A stretch of DNA of 47,254 nucleotides from an uncultured Eubacteriales bacterium (GCA_949451655.1 CASTST010000005.1:1-47254), one strand, 5' to 3'; positions 39,354 to 47,254 are shown, numbered from the stretch's first letter. Notes: a model not told the origin generated them from the letters alone. Numbers and translations are program-made.

Positions 39354-39383
39354 TTCGAGAGTTCAAATCTAACTTCCAAAAAG
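39354..39383 (+). repeat. Degenerate direct repeat of the tRNA-Ser 3' end (attR-like)
   Basis: TTCGAGAGTTCaAATCT-aacttc-CAAAAAG versus tRNA 3' end TTCGAGAGTTCgAATCT-ctccttctccgc-CAAAAAG (35356-35391). Confidence 0.75.
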
Positions 39384-39416
39384 CCGAAAATATCTTTTTC
39401 ATGTGGCTCTTACATC

Positions 39417-39453
39417 AAAAGAAACGACAACAAAGTTGTCGTTTCTTTTTTTG
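39417..39453 (+). terminator. Rho-independent terminator at the island's right end
   Basis: AAAAGAAACGACAACaaaGTTGTCGTTTCTTTTTTTG. Confidence 0.85.
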
Positions 39454-39526
39454 TTTCAGAAAGACATGCAGTCAGATTCAAGCCTCCCCCAGCAAAGGGA
39501 GCTCCCACGTATGCACAAATTTTACA

Positions 39527-39695
39527 AGGCTCCCATGTGAGGATCCACTGCGTGGCTCCATAGGGAGCTGTCGCGGCTTAGCCGTGACTGAGGGATTGTT
39601 ATGTAATACTGTCAAATTGGAAATACTACAAAATGATCGTAGGAACAATCCCCCCGCCGATTACATCGGCACCCCCCTTTGCACAAGGGGGGCTT
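39527..39695. repeat. Dispersed palindromic element, copy D
   Basis: AAGGCTCCCATGTGAGG...GAGGGATTGTTA..AATACTGTCAAATT..AAAATGAT..GGAACAATCCCCCCGCCGATTACATCGGCACCCCCCTTTGCACAAGGGGGGCTT. Confidence 0.85.
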
Positions 39696-39971
39696 CGTTG
39701 GTAGAAGCCTACGGTGTGCCCCCTTTACTGAGGAGAGGCATAAAGAGAGACGGAGTTTACGCTGTATCGCCCCTTGGAACTGCGTAGCAGGTCCTCACAT
39801 GGGGGCTATTGCTTAGTAGCCGTCAACAGCACGCTTCTGCCATTTACTTTGCTACGCGGCTCCAGCCGGGGGAGCCGATTGCTTGTAAGATGCTTTTGCT
39901 GGGAGGAGGGCATTAACTGCCTGCGCACAGGATATACTAAAAACACAAACAAAAGAAGGGAAGTAGTAACA

Positions 39972-40280
39972 ATGTCCGTTATAAACGTAGATAAAAATAA
40001 TTTTGATTCTGTAAAAAACAGCGATAAACTGGTTCTTCTCGATTTTTATGCAGATTGGTGCGGTCCGTGCCGCATGGTATCTCCGGTGGTGGATGAAATT
40101 GCGGAGGAAAATCCGCAGATTCTCGTGGGTAAAATCAATGTGGACAATGAACCGGAGCTTGCAGGGGAGTTTAACGTGGCGAGCATCCCTACACTGGTTG
40201 TAATGAAGCACGGCAAAGTCGTGCAGCAGTCTGTCGGGGCAAAACCAAAGCCGCAGATTCTTGCCATGCTAGAGGAATAA
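39972..40280 (+). CDS. trxA: Thioredoxin
   Basis: 102 aa from ATG; VLLDFYADWCGPCRMVSPVVDEIAEE; the longer ORF start (39774) runs into repeat sequence. Confidence 0.95.
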   Translation: MSVINVDKNNFDSVKNSDKLVLLDFYADWCGPCRMVSPVVDEIAEENPQILVGKINVDNEPELAGEFNVASIPTLVVMKHGKVVQQSVGAKPKPQILAMLEE

Positions 40281-40292
40281 TTTGAGGCAAAA

Positions 40293-41216
40293 ATGCAGCA
40301 TCTGTATGATATGATTATTATCGGCGGAGGTCCTGCCGGATATACAGCCGCTTTGTATGCAGTCCGCGCGGGATTGGATACCCTTGTAGTGGAGCGGATG
40401 TCCCCGGGTGGGCAGATGGCACTCACCGGAGAAATTGACAATTATCCGGGGTTTGACACGGGCATAGACGGGTTTGCGCTTGGTATGCAAATGCAGAAGG
40501 GAGCAGAACGGTTTGGCGCAAAAACTGCATATGCAGAGGTAGTAAAGGTCGATTTTTCTAAAAAAATCAAAACTATAGAAACAACAAGCGAAATCCTGCA
40601 GACTAAAACCGTTGTTATCGCTGCCGGTGCAAATCCCCGTCGATTGGGTGTGCCAATGGAAGAAGAATGGACAGGCAAAGGCGTGCATTATTGCGCGCAC
40701 TGTGATGGCAGATTTTATAAGGATAGAACTGTTCTTGTTGTTGGCGGCGGCAATTCTGCTGCGGCTGACGCATTGTATCTTTCTCACCTTGCCGCAAAAG
40801 TATATGTGGTGCATCGCAGAGACAGTCTCAGAGCCACAAAAATTTATCATGTGCCTTTAATGCAAGCAAAAAATGTGGAATTTCTATGGAACAGCACCGT
40901 GTCCGAACTGCTTGCAGACAGCCGGATTACCGGCGCGAAGATTCAAAATGTGCATACCCACGACTGTACGGATATCACTTGCGATGGTATTTTTATCAGC
41001 ATCGGCAGAGAACCGGCAACAGAATTTTTAAAAAATAGCGTTACTTTGGATTCCGCCGGCTATGTGGTTGCCGATGAGAGCACCAAAACGAATGTAGACG
41101 GCGTTTTTGCCGCAGGCGATATTCGCACAAAAGTCCTCCGGCAAATCGTAACTGCAACCTCTGATGGTGCTGTTTGCGTGCATTATGCCCAGGAATATCT
41201 TGCAAAAACAGAATGA
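40293..41216 (+). CDS. trxB: Thioredoxin reductase-like FAD/NAD(P)-dependent oxidoreductase
   Basis: DMIIIGGGPAGYTAALYAVRAGL; VHYCAHCDGRFY (CxxC); VVGGGNSAAADALYLSHLAAKVYVVHRRDSLRAT; VDGVFAAGDIRTKVLRQIVTATSDG. Confidence 0.92.
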   Translation: MQHLYDMIIIGGGPAGYTAALYAVRAGLDTLVVERMSPGGQMALTGEIDNYPGFDTGIDGFALGMQMQKGAERFGAKTAYAEVVKVDFSKKIKTIETTSEILQTKTVVIAAGANPRRLGVPMEEEWTGKGVHYCAHCDGRFYKDRTVLVVGGGNSAAADALYLSHLAAKVYVVHRRDSLRATKIYHVPLMQAKNVEFLWNSTVSELLADSRITGAKIQNVHTHDCTDITCDGIFISIGREPATEFLKNSVTLDSAGYVVADESTKTNVDGVFAAGDIRTKVLRQIVTATSDGAVCVHYAQEYLAKTE

Positions 41217-41332
41217 TTTCGTTATAGGAACGAAAAACGGAAAACTGTATCTTTTTCCTTGTAATTTTGTCTGCCGGCGCGTATAATTGTTTAGGAAAAT
41301 GACAGAAAAGACAAAGAAGAAGGTTAAGGACA

Positions 41333-42949
41333 GTGAAAACGTACTGGCAGGATCTAAAAAAAGAATTTACCGGGTATAACAGCGGCAAGCTGATGAAGGA
41401 CTTGATGGCTGGATTGACGGTGGCGGCGGTGGCGCTCCCGTTGGCATTGGCTTTTGGTGTGAGCAGTGGAGCAACGGCAGCAGCGGGACTGATCACCGCT
41501 ATTGTAAGCGGATTTGTAATCAGTCTTTTGGGCGGGGCATTTTATCAGATTTCCGGTCCTACAGGCGCAATGGCTGCTATATTGATTTCGATTATCGCAC
41601 AGTATGGTATGGCTGGTGTTTTTACCGCTACCATTATGGCTGGTATTTTGCTGGTTCTGGCAGGTGTTCTGCATCTCGGACGATTGACAGCGTTCATACC
41701 TATGCCGGTCATTGCGGGCTTTACCTCAGGTATTTCGGTGATCATTGCCCTTGGTCAATTGGATAATCTTTTCGGCGTTACTTCGACAGGCAGCTCTGCG
41801 GTAGCAAAGTTTGCAAGCTATTTTACAGGCGGATTTTCTCCTGACTGGATTTCTCTTGCAATCGGCGGTCTTGTCATTTTGTTTATTATCTTTTATCCGA
41901 AAAAGTGGAACGCTGTAGTTCCCGCGTCCCTGATAGCGATTATTCTTTCCACGGCGGCTGTTATGCTGCTGCATTTGGATGTTGGTTCTGTAGGTAAAAT
42001 TCCTTCCTCCCTTATGCTGGATGAACGGTTTTCCTTTGCGGGATTCGAATTATCCAGTATCAAAGGACTTCTTGCCCCGGCAGTCAGCATTGCAGCCCTT
42101 GGTATGGTGGAAAGTCTGCTGTGCGGCGCCAGCGCCGGACGGATGACCGGCGTGCCTTTGAATAACAACCGGGAATTGATTGCCCAGGGCGTGGGCAATA
42201 TCCTGTCGCCTCTGCTTGGCGGGATTCCTGCGACAGCGGCGATTGCACGTACAAGTGTGGCAATAAAATCCGGTGCGCAGACAAGACTCACGGGAATGTT
42301 CCATTCTGTATTCCTGCTGATTTCGATGCTCGCTTTGGGGCCCATTATGTCACGGATCCCCTTGTCCGCATTGGCAGGGGTGCTGCTTGTTACGGCATGG
42401 CGAATGAATGAATGGGATACGATAAAATATATCTTTCAGGGGAAATTTAAAGGCGCTATTTTAAAGTTCCTTGCAACTATGGCGGCAACGATTCTGTTTG
42501 ACTTAACAGTTGCAATCCTGATCGGTGTAGTGATTGCGCTGCTTTTGTTGGTGTCCCGCCTGTCCAAGCTGGAAATCCATTACGATCAGGTAGATCCCGG
42601 ACGTTTGAAAAATCAAAAAACGCCTCTGGCACCTGTGTATGATCATGCGCAGGTGGTGTACATAACGGGAGCGGTTATCTTTGCGAATACCCAAAGCATT
42701 ACCGACATGGCGGAGCACCTAATCGACAAATCTGCTGTTCTGTTTTCCATGCGCGGCGCTTCCTATATGGATATTTCCGGTGCGCAGGTGTTTTTGGAGC
42801 TGCTCCAGGAGCTTCGAGAAAAAGAAATCCCGGTCTATATCTGCGGTGTGTCCGATGGTGTAAAGGAAATGATGGAGCGCAGCGGTATTGTAAGCTGCAT
42901 CGGCGCGGAAAACTTTTACTGGAGTGTGGAGCGTGCGCTGAGTCATTGA
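41333..42949 (+). CDS. SulP-family anion transporter with C-terminal STAS domain
   Basis: 538 aa; DLMAGLTVAAVALPLALAFGVSSGATAAAGL...; STAS region VYITGAVIFANTQSITDM...LFSMRGASYMDISGAQVFLELLQEL. Confidence 0.9.
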   Translation: MKTYWQDLKKEFTGYNSGKLMKDLMAGLTVAAVALPLALAFGVSSGATAAAGLITAIVSGFVISLLGGAFYQISGPTGAMAAILISIIAQYGMAGVFTATIMAGILLVLAGVLHLGRLTAFIPMPVIAGFTSGISVIIALGQLDNLFGVTSTGSSAVAKFASYFTGGFSPDWISLAIGGLVILFIIFYPKKWNAVVPASLIAIILSTAAVMLLHLDVGSVGKIPSSLMLDERFSFAGFELSSIKGLLAPAVSIAALGMVESLLCGASAGRMTGVPLNNNRELIAQGVGNILSPLLGGIPATAAIARTSVAIKSGAQTRLTGMFHSVFLLISMLALGPIMSRIPLSALAGVLLVTAWRMNEWDTIKYIFQGKFKGAILKFLATMAATILFDLTVAILIGVVIALLLLVSRLSKLEIHYDQVDPGRLKNQKTPLAPVYDHAQVVYITGAVIFANTQSITDMAEHLIDKSAVLFSMRGASYMDISGAQVFLELLQELREKEIPVYICGVSDGVKEMMERSGIVSCIGAENFYWSVERALSH

Positions 42950-42956
42950 GAATCTA

Positions 42957-42990
42957 AGAAAAAGAAGCTGCTACAAGCAGCTTCTTTTTC
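42957..42990 (+). terminator. Rho-independent terminator after the SulP gene
   Basis: AGAAAAAGAAGCTGCtacaaGCAGCTTCTTTTTCT. Confidence 0.85.
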
Positions 42991-43163
42991 TGCGTTCTGC
43001 CAAACAATAGCAAGGGTATCCAAACAATTCCCCGTCACAGCCTGCACTGTGCTGCCTTCCTTTGTTGGGGGTATAGGAAGCTGCGCAGAACGCATCCCTA
43101 TGGAGGACCCGAAGAGATTGGCAGACTCCCCAAGTAAAAGGAACTGTCGCAAGGCAAAAATCA

Positions 43164-43300
43164 AAAGCCCCCTTGTGCGGTGGTTCGAAAACGAACCACT
43201 GGGGGCATGTCACAGTTTACTGTGACTGGGGGATTGTTTAAGTATACCTCTGGATTTATAACTCTGCAAAATGATAGCACTACATCCCCCAGCAATCAGC
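43164..43300. repeat. Dispersed palindromic element, copy E (right arm missing)
   Basis: AAAGCCCCCTTGTGC-GGTGGTTCGAAAACGAACCACTGGGGGC-GTCACAGTTTACTGTGAC-TGGGGGATTGTTTAAGTATACCTCTGGATTT...CAAAATGATAG. Confidence 0.8.
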
Positions 43301-43317
43301 TCGATGGCATGACTAAT

Positions 43318-44200
43318 TTATACCGACCACGTGCTGACCCCGGTGATAATTTCCAGAAGGAAGAGTCTGTCGTAGATGTCCAGGATTCCGTCCTGATTTA
43401 CGTCAGCAATGGATACATCCGGACAGGTGGCAGGGTCGTTTACATATCCGATCATCATTGTATAATCGTCTGCATTTACCGTGCCGTCTTTGTTCAGATC
43501 CCCCAGCAGAGCACCGCAGACGGAGCATGCACCGCTGGAAAATACGTAATTTTTACAGACGAGAGAAGCAAAAGCAAAACCATGTTCTTCAGCATATGCC
43601 TGCGCTGCAGAACCGGTGTAACCAACAATTGTAAGAAGATTGCTGTTGTACAGGTAGAAGCATTGCGCATGTATGGACGTAACAGAAGCCGGTATGCGGA
43701 TATATGCAAGATCAGAACAAAGTCCGAATACTGCGCAATTCAGCGTTGTCAATGAGGCGGGCAAATTTATATAGGTAAGCTTGGTACCGAAAAATGCACC
43801 ATCCCCGATAAATGCTACATTGTTTGGCATTTTGAAATCCCGCAGAACGGTTTCCATAAATGCGCATGCACCAATTGTTGTCAGGCTTTCAGGTGCAGAT
43901 ACTGTGTGCAGATGATTGCAGCTTGCAAAGGCATACTCTGCAATCGTTTCAATAGAATCCGGAAGGATTATTTTTTCGATTGCATCATTTCCAAAGAAAG
44001 CATGCTCCCCAATTGCCGTTACAGTATATCCGTCAAATTCTCCGGGAACCGTTACCTCTGCGTCACTGCCTGTGTTGCGTTTCCATCCGTAACCTCATAT
44101 GTAAAATTACCTGCCGTCGCAGCAGATGCGGGCAGAGGTACAAGAACCAGAGCGGAAAGCACAGACAAAACGACTATAATGGATAAAGCTTTTTCTTCAT
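43318..44200 (-). pseudogene. Secreted BspA-type leucine-rich-repeat protein with C-terminal type I dockerin-like module, apparently frameshifted twice
   Basis: GDLNKDGTVNADDYTMMIGYV...ADVNQDGILDIYDRLFLLEII = paired dockerin Ca-binding repeats; LRR_5-like repeats upstream; signal peptide ALSIIVVLSVLSALVLVPLPASA out of frame with ATGAAGAAAAA start; second frame change near 44060-44080. Confidence 0.75.
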
Positions 44201-44493
44201 GATTATACCTCTTTCTTTTAATAATAATTGATTTACTGAAAAGATAGTCAAGCTTAACTTATATTATCCCTATTTCGGTTTTTGCTGATTTTTGTCGGCT
44301 TCCATAAAAATTATAACAGGTGTATAATCTGATCCATTTGATTGAATTTATACCATTAAAAAAAGCTTGTCCCAATAAAGGAAACTCCTACGAAGCAGGT
44401 AAGGGATTGTGAAGTATCGTGCCGCCTCCTTATGGGATCTGCTACGCAGCTCCATAGGGGGCACAATGCCAATAAAAAAGCTCCTCCAGTAAA

Positions 44494-44587
44494 GGAAACT
44501 TCCGCGTAACACTAACTATAAAAAGACTCCCTTGTGCAAAGGAAACTCCCGCGTAACACTAACTATAAAAAGGCTCCCTTGTGTAAA
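44494..44587 (+). repeat. Two tandem 47-bp half-units of the dispersed element
   Basis: GGAAACTtCCGCGTAACACTAACTATAAAAAGaCTCCCTTGTGcAAA followed by GGAAACTcCCGCGTAACACTAACTATAAAAAGgCTCCCTTGTGtAAA. Confidence 0.9.
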
Positions 44588-44716
44588 GGGAGCTCCCGCG
44601 TTAGCGGGTGAGGGATTGTAAAACTATCATTTTGCAGGATCAATAAATCAGCAGCAGGTACGAACAATCCCCCCGCCGATTACATCGGCACCCCCCTTTG
44701 CACAAGGGGGGCTTTT
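44560..44716. repeat. Dispersed palindromic element, copy F (core inverted)
   Basis: AAAAGGCTCCCTTGTGTAAAGGGAGCT-CCCGCGTTAGCGGG-TGAGGGATTGTAAAACTATCATTTTGCAGGATCAATAAATC...GAACAATCCCCCCGCCGATTACATCGGCACCCCCCTTTGCACAAGGGGGGCTT. Confidence 0.88.
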
Positions 44717-44980
44717 TGTTTGGTGCCGCACACCCCTTACACAAGGGATCTTTCGTTTAGCGGAATTTTATGCCGTACGAACCCTGCACAAGGGGGCTTT
44801 TATTTGACGGAATCTGTGTTGCATAAAACCCACCTCCCTTTGCTGGGGGGAGGCTTGAATCGAGTGTAGATTACGGCATGACACCCCCTACACAAGTAGG
44901 GCTTTTTGTTTGGCAGAATTTAATACCGCACGAACCCCGCACGAGGAGACTTTTTATTCGGAAAAATGTGTTTTACAAAA

Positions 44981-46402
44981 TCAGCCCTGCTCTGTGACTG
45001 TCTCAGCAGCGGTAACAGCTTCCGTTTCTGCTGCTTGCGCTTTTCGAATGTGATACCGTTTCATCATTCGTTTTTTCACAATGATAAAGCATACGACCTG
45101 CGCCGCAAAGCTGATGAACCAGGAAACCGGATAAGAAACATACAATGAGGTAAGAGAGTGATAGGTGGGGAAAATGAGAAATACCCAGAGGATTCTTGTA
45201 CCGCAGATTCCGATAATCGATATAAGCGTCGGTGCAATAGAGGAGCCCATGCCTCGAAGCACGCCGGTCATAACGTCTGTTCCGGCACACAGACAGTATG
45301 TGGAGCAAATCACAAGAAGCCGCTGAATTCCATATGCTACTGCTTCTTCCGAATTGGGTATGTATATGTGCAGAAGAGGCTCCCGTGCCAGCAGGAACAC
45401 GCCGCCCATGACAATGCTGATTGCCGCCGCCATGGAGAGGGCGGTCCGCATGATTTTGCTTGCCCGCTTGTATTTTCCCGCTCCGATATTTTGTCCGGTG
45501 AAGGAGACGGAAGATTGGTGGAAAGCGTTGACAGACAAATACATAAAGCCTTCCAGATTGGCAGCTGCAGTGTTTCCGTTCATGGCAATTGAGCCAAAGG
45601 AGTTGATGGAGGACTGAAGTACAACATTGGATATGGAAAATACTGTGCCCTGTAATCCGGCAGGAAGTCCAATGCTGATAATTTTTGCCAGCTTTTCCGG
45701 ATAGATTTTCAGCTTTTTCCAGGAGAATTTATACCACTCATCGCTGCGTGTCATATGCACAAGAATCAAAACGGCGGACACGATCTGGGAAATTACCGTT
45801 GCAATGGCAACACCCGCTACATCCAACTGGAGCAGGATTACAAAAAACAGGTTCAGGATGATGTTGACAACCCCGGAAATTGTAAGGAAATACAGCGGGC
45901 GCTTAGTATCGCCGGCGCTGCGCATAATAGATGCGCCGAAGTTATATATCATCATTGCGGGCATGCCAAGGAAGTAGATTTTCATATAAGAGGACGCCTG
46001 ATCTATTACGTCATCAGGGGTGCCCATAAGATGGAGCGCCGGCGTAGCTACAACAATGCCGATAATCGTTACAAGAATGCCGGTAACAGCGGCGGCAAGG
46101 ATGGAGGTGTGCACAACCTGCTGCACGCCTTTGCGGTCACCCGCACCGTAGCAGTGTGCTGCAATCACGCTGGAGCCTACGGAAAGCCCCATAAACAAGT
46201 TGACAATAAGTGTGATCAGCGCGCTGGTCGAACCAACCGCACCGATTGCGGTTTCGCTGCCGTAATGCCCGACTACGACTGTATCGGCAGCATTAAACAG
46301 AAGTTGGAGCACGCCGGAAAGCATAATCGGGATGGAGAAAAGAATCAGTCCCCGTCCGATAGGACCGTTTACCATATCAATGGTTTTGCTATGTTTTGCC
46401 AT
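44981..46402 (-). CDS. MATE family efflux transporter
   Basis: 473 aa; IGRGLILFSIPIMLSGVLQLLFNAADTVVVGHYGSETAIGAVGSTSALITLIVNLFMGLSVGSSVIAAHCYGAGD. Confidence 0.95.
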   Translation of the reverse strand: MAKHSKTIDMVNGPIGRGLILFSIPIMLSGVLQLLFNAADTVVVGHYGSETAIGAVGSTSALITLIVNLFMGLSVGSSVIAAHCYGAGDRKGVQQVVHTSILAAAVTGILVTIIGIVVATPALHLMGTPDDVIDQASSYMKIYFLGMPAMMIYNFGASIMRSAGDTKRPLYFLTISGVVNIILNLFFVILLQLDVAGVAIATVISQIVSAVLILVHMTRSDEWYKFSWKKLKIYPEKLAKIISIGLPAGLQGTVFSISNVVLQSSINSFGSIAMNGNTAAANLEGFMYLSVNAFHQSSVSFTGQNIGAGKYKRASKIMRTALSMAAAISIVMGGVFLLAREPLLHIYIPNSEEAVAYGIQRLLVICSTYCLCAGTDVMTGVLRGMGSSIAPTLISIIGICGTRILWVFLIFPTYHSLTSLYVSYPVSWFISFAAQVVCFIIVKKRMMKRYHIRKAQAAETEAVTAAETVTEQG

Positions 46403-46464
46403 TTGGTTTCCTCACAGGATAAGATAAGTAGGATGCTGTTTGCTTTTTACAAAGGTCCGCAATA

Positions 46465-46495
46465 AAGCTCCGCAGATGTTTTCTGCGGAGCTTTT
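46465..46495. terminator. Bidirectional-looking terminator between the ArsC-like gene and MATE
   Basis: AAAGCTCCGCAGAtgttTTCTGCGGAGCTTTT. Confidence 0.75.
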
Positions 46496-46572
46496 ATATA
46501 TGTGCGCGCAAACATTTCATAATAATATATTATACTATGGAAAGGCTTGCAGCGTCAATAGATTTGCAAATT

Positions 46573-46941
46573 TTATATGGTGTTTTTCCCATTTGTTTTT
46601 AAAATTTCCCATGCGTCGCTTTTGAATCCTACCAGTACGGTGTCCCCGTTTATAAGAATCGGGCGCTTTACCAGCATACCGTCTGTTGCCAAAAGGCGGA
46701 GCTGTTCTTCTTCAGACATTGCAGGCAGCTTGTCTTTCAGCCCCATGGATTTATATAAAAGCCCGCTGGTATTAAAAAATCTGCGCAAAGGCAGTCCGCT
46801 TTTCGCGTGCCATTCCCGCAATTCCTTCAGTGTAGGGGGATTTTCCTTAATGTGCCGATCTGTATACTCCAGTCCGGCTTCATCCAACCATTGCTTTGCC
46901 CGTTGACAGGTAGTGCATTTAGGATATTGTAAAAACAACAT
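46573..46941 (-). CDS. ArsC/Spx/MgsR-family thioredoxin-fold protein
   Basis: 122 aa; MLFLQYPKCTTCQRAKQWLDEAGLEYTDRHIKENPPTLKELREWHAKSGLPLRRFFNTSG...KRPILINGDTVLVGF. Confidence 0.9.
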   Translation of the reverse strand: MLFLQYPKCTTCQRAKQWLDEAGLEYTDRHIKENPPTLKELREWHAKSGLPLRRFFNTSGLLYKSMGLKDKLPAMSEEEQLRLLATDGMLVKRPILINGDTVLVGFKSDAWEILKTNGKNTI

Positions 46942-47104
46942 ATGTTTGTTCTCCTTTATGTTAGCTGCTTACATTGTAGCACAGGGCAAGTTGTCTTGCA
47001 AGGGCTGGTTCGGGGTTTTGTCGGGAAAGAGAGTGCTGATATAAAAACACAAGCTAAAAAGGCTCTATGTATAAAGGGGCATGTCGTGTAGCACACTAAC
47101 TTTT

Positions 47105-47254
47105 AAAAGACTCCCCTTGTGCAAAGGGGGGGCTGACGCAGTCAGCGGGGGGATTGTCTCTATATACTACCGATTTGCAGATTATTCAAAATGATAAAAT
47201 AACAATCCCTCCGAGTTTTGCTGCGCAAAACCCACCTCCCTTTGCACAAGGGAG
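47105..47254. repeat. Dispersed palindromic element, copy G (right edge cut by window)
   Basis: AAAAGACTCCCCTTGTGCAAAGGGGGG-GCTGACGCAGTCAGC-GGGGGGATTGTCTCTATATACTACCGATTTGCAGATTATTCAAAATGATAAAATAACAATCCCTCCGA-GTTTTGCTGCGCAAAAC-CCACCTCCCTTTGCACAAGGGAG. Confidence 0.9.

Noticed and set aside
39401-39972. Peptide ORFs and trxA N-terminal extension in the repeat region
   Set aside because: They translate the dispersed repeat; no RBS or family similarity, and trxA has a clean start at 39972.
1-47254. CRISPR array
   Set aside because: Repeats are dispersed kilobases apart, palindromic and not regularly spaced with unique spacers; no cas genes seen.

Overview
The window looks like a chromosomal segment from a Gram-positive Clostridia-type bacterium (Oscillospiraceae/Ruminococcaceae-like; taxonomy is inferred). 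From left to right: (i) a minus-strand block with an ABC-F ATPase, a TPM-domain protein, a LemA-like protein, a TelA-like protein, an XpaC-like protein and a membrane protein; (ii) the full S10-spc-alpha ribosomal superoperon, rpsJ to rplQ, including secY, adk, map, a KOW protein, infA, rpmJ and rpoA; (iii) a SleB-like hydrolase; (iv) an arginine/carbamoyl-phosphate operon argC-argJ-argB-argD-argF-like-carA-carB, in which the carB reading frame continues without a stop into a complete diaminopimelate epimerase (carB::dapF fusion) and the argF product lacks several canonical active-site residues; (v) tRNA-Ser(GGA), followed by an AT-rich ~4 kb island with a catalytic-domain-less serine-recombinase 'Recombinase' domain protein, a KilA-N protein and a 904-aa SF1 helicase, closed by a degenerate copy of the tRNA 3' end; (vi) trxA, a trxB-like gene and a SulP transporter; (vii) a frameshifted LRR/dockerin gene, a MATE transporter and an ArsC/Spx-family protein. 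Between operons there are at least seven copies of a ~150-200 bp palindromic repeat. Its scaffold is conserved, but its arms carry short hairpins whose stem sequence differs between copies while staying self-complementary. The strongest candidates for new biology are the Rec-domain/KilA-N/helicase island, the hypervariable-hairpin repeat family, the carB::dapF fusion and the divergent ArgF. All calls come from reading the sequence; no database search was possible.
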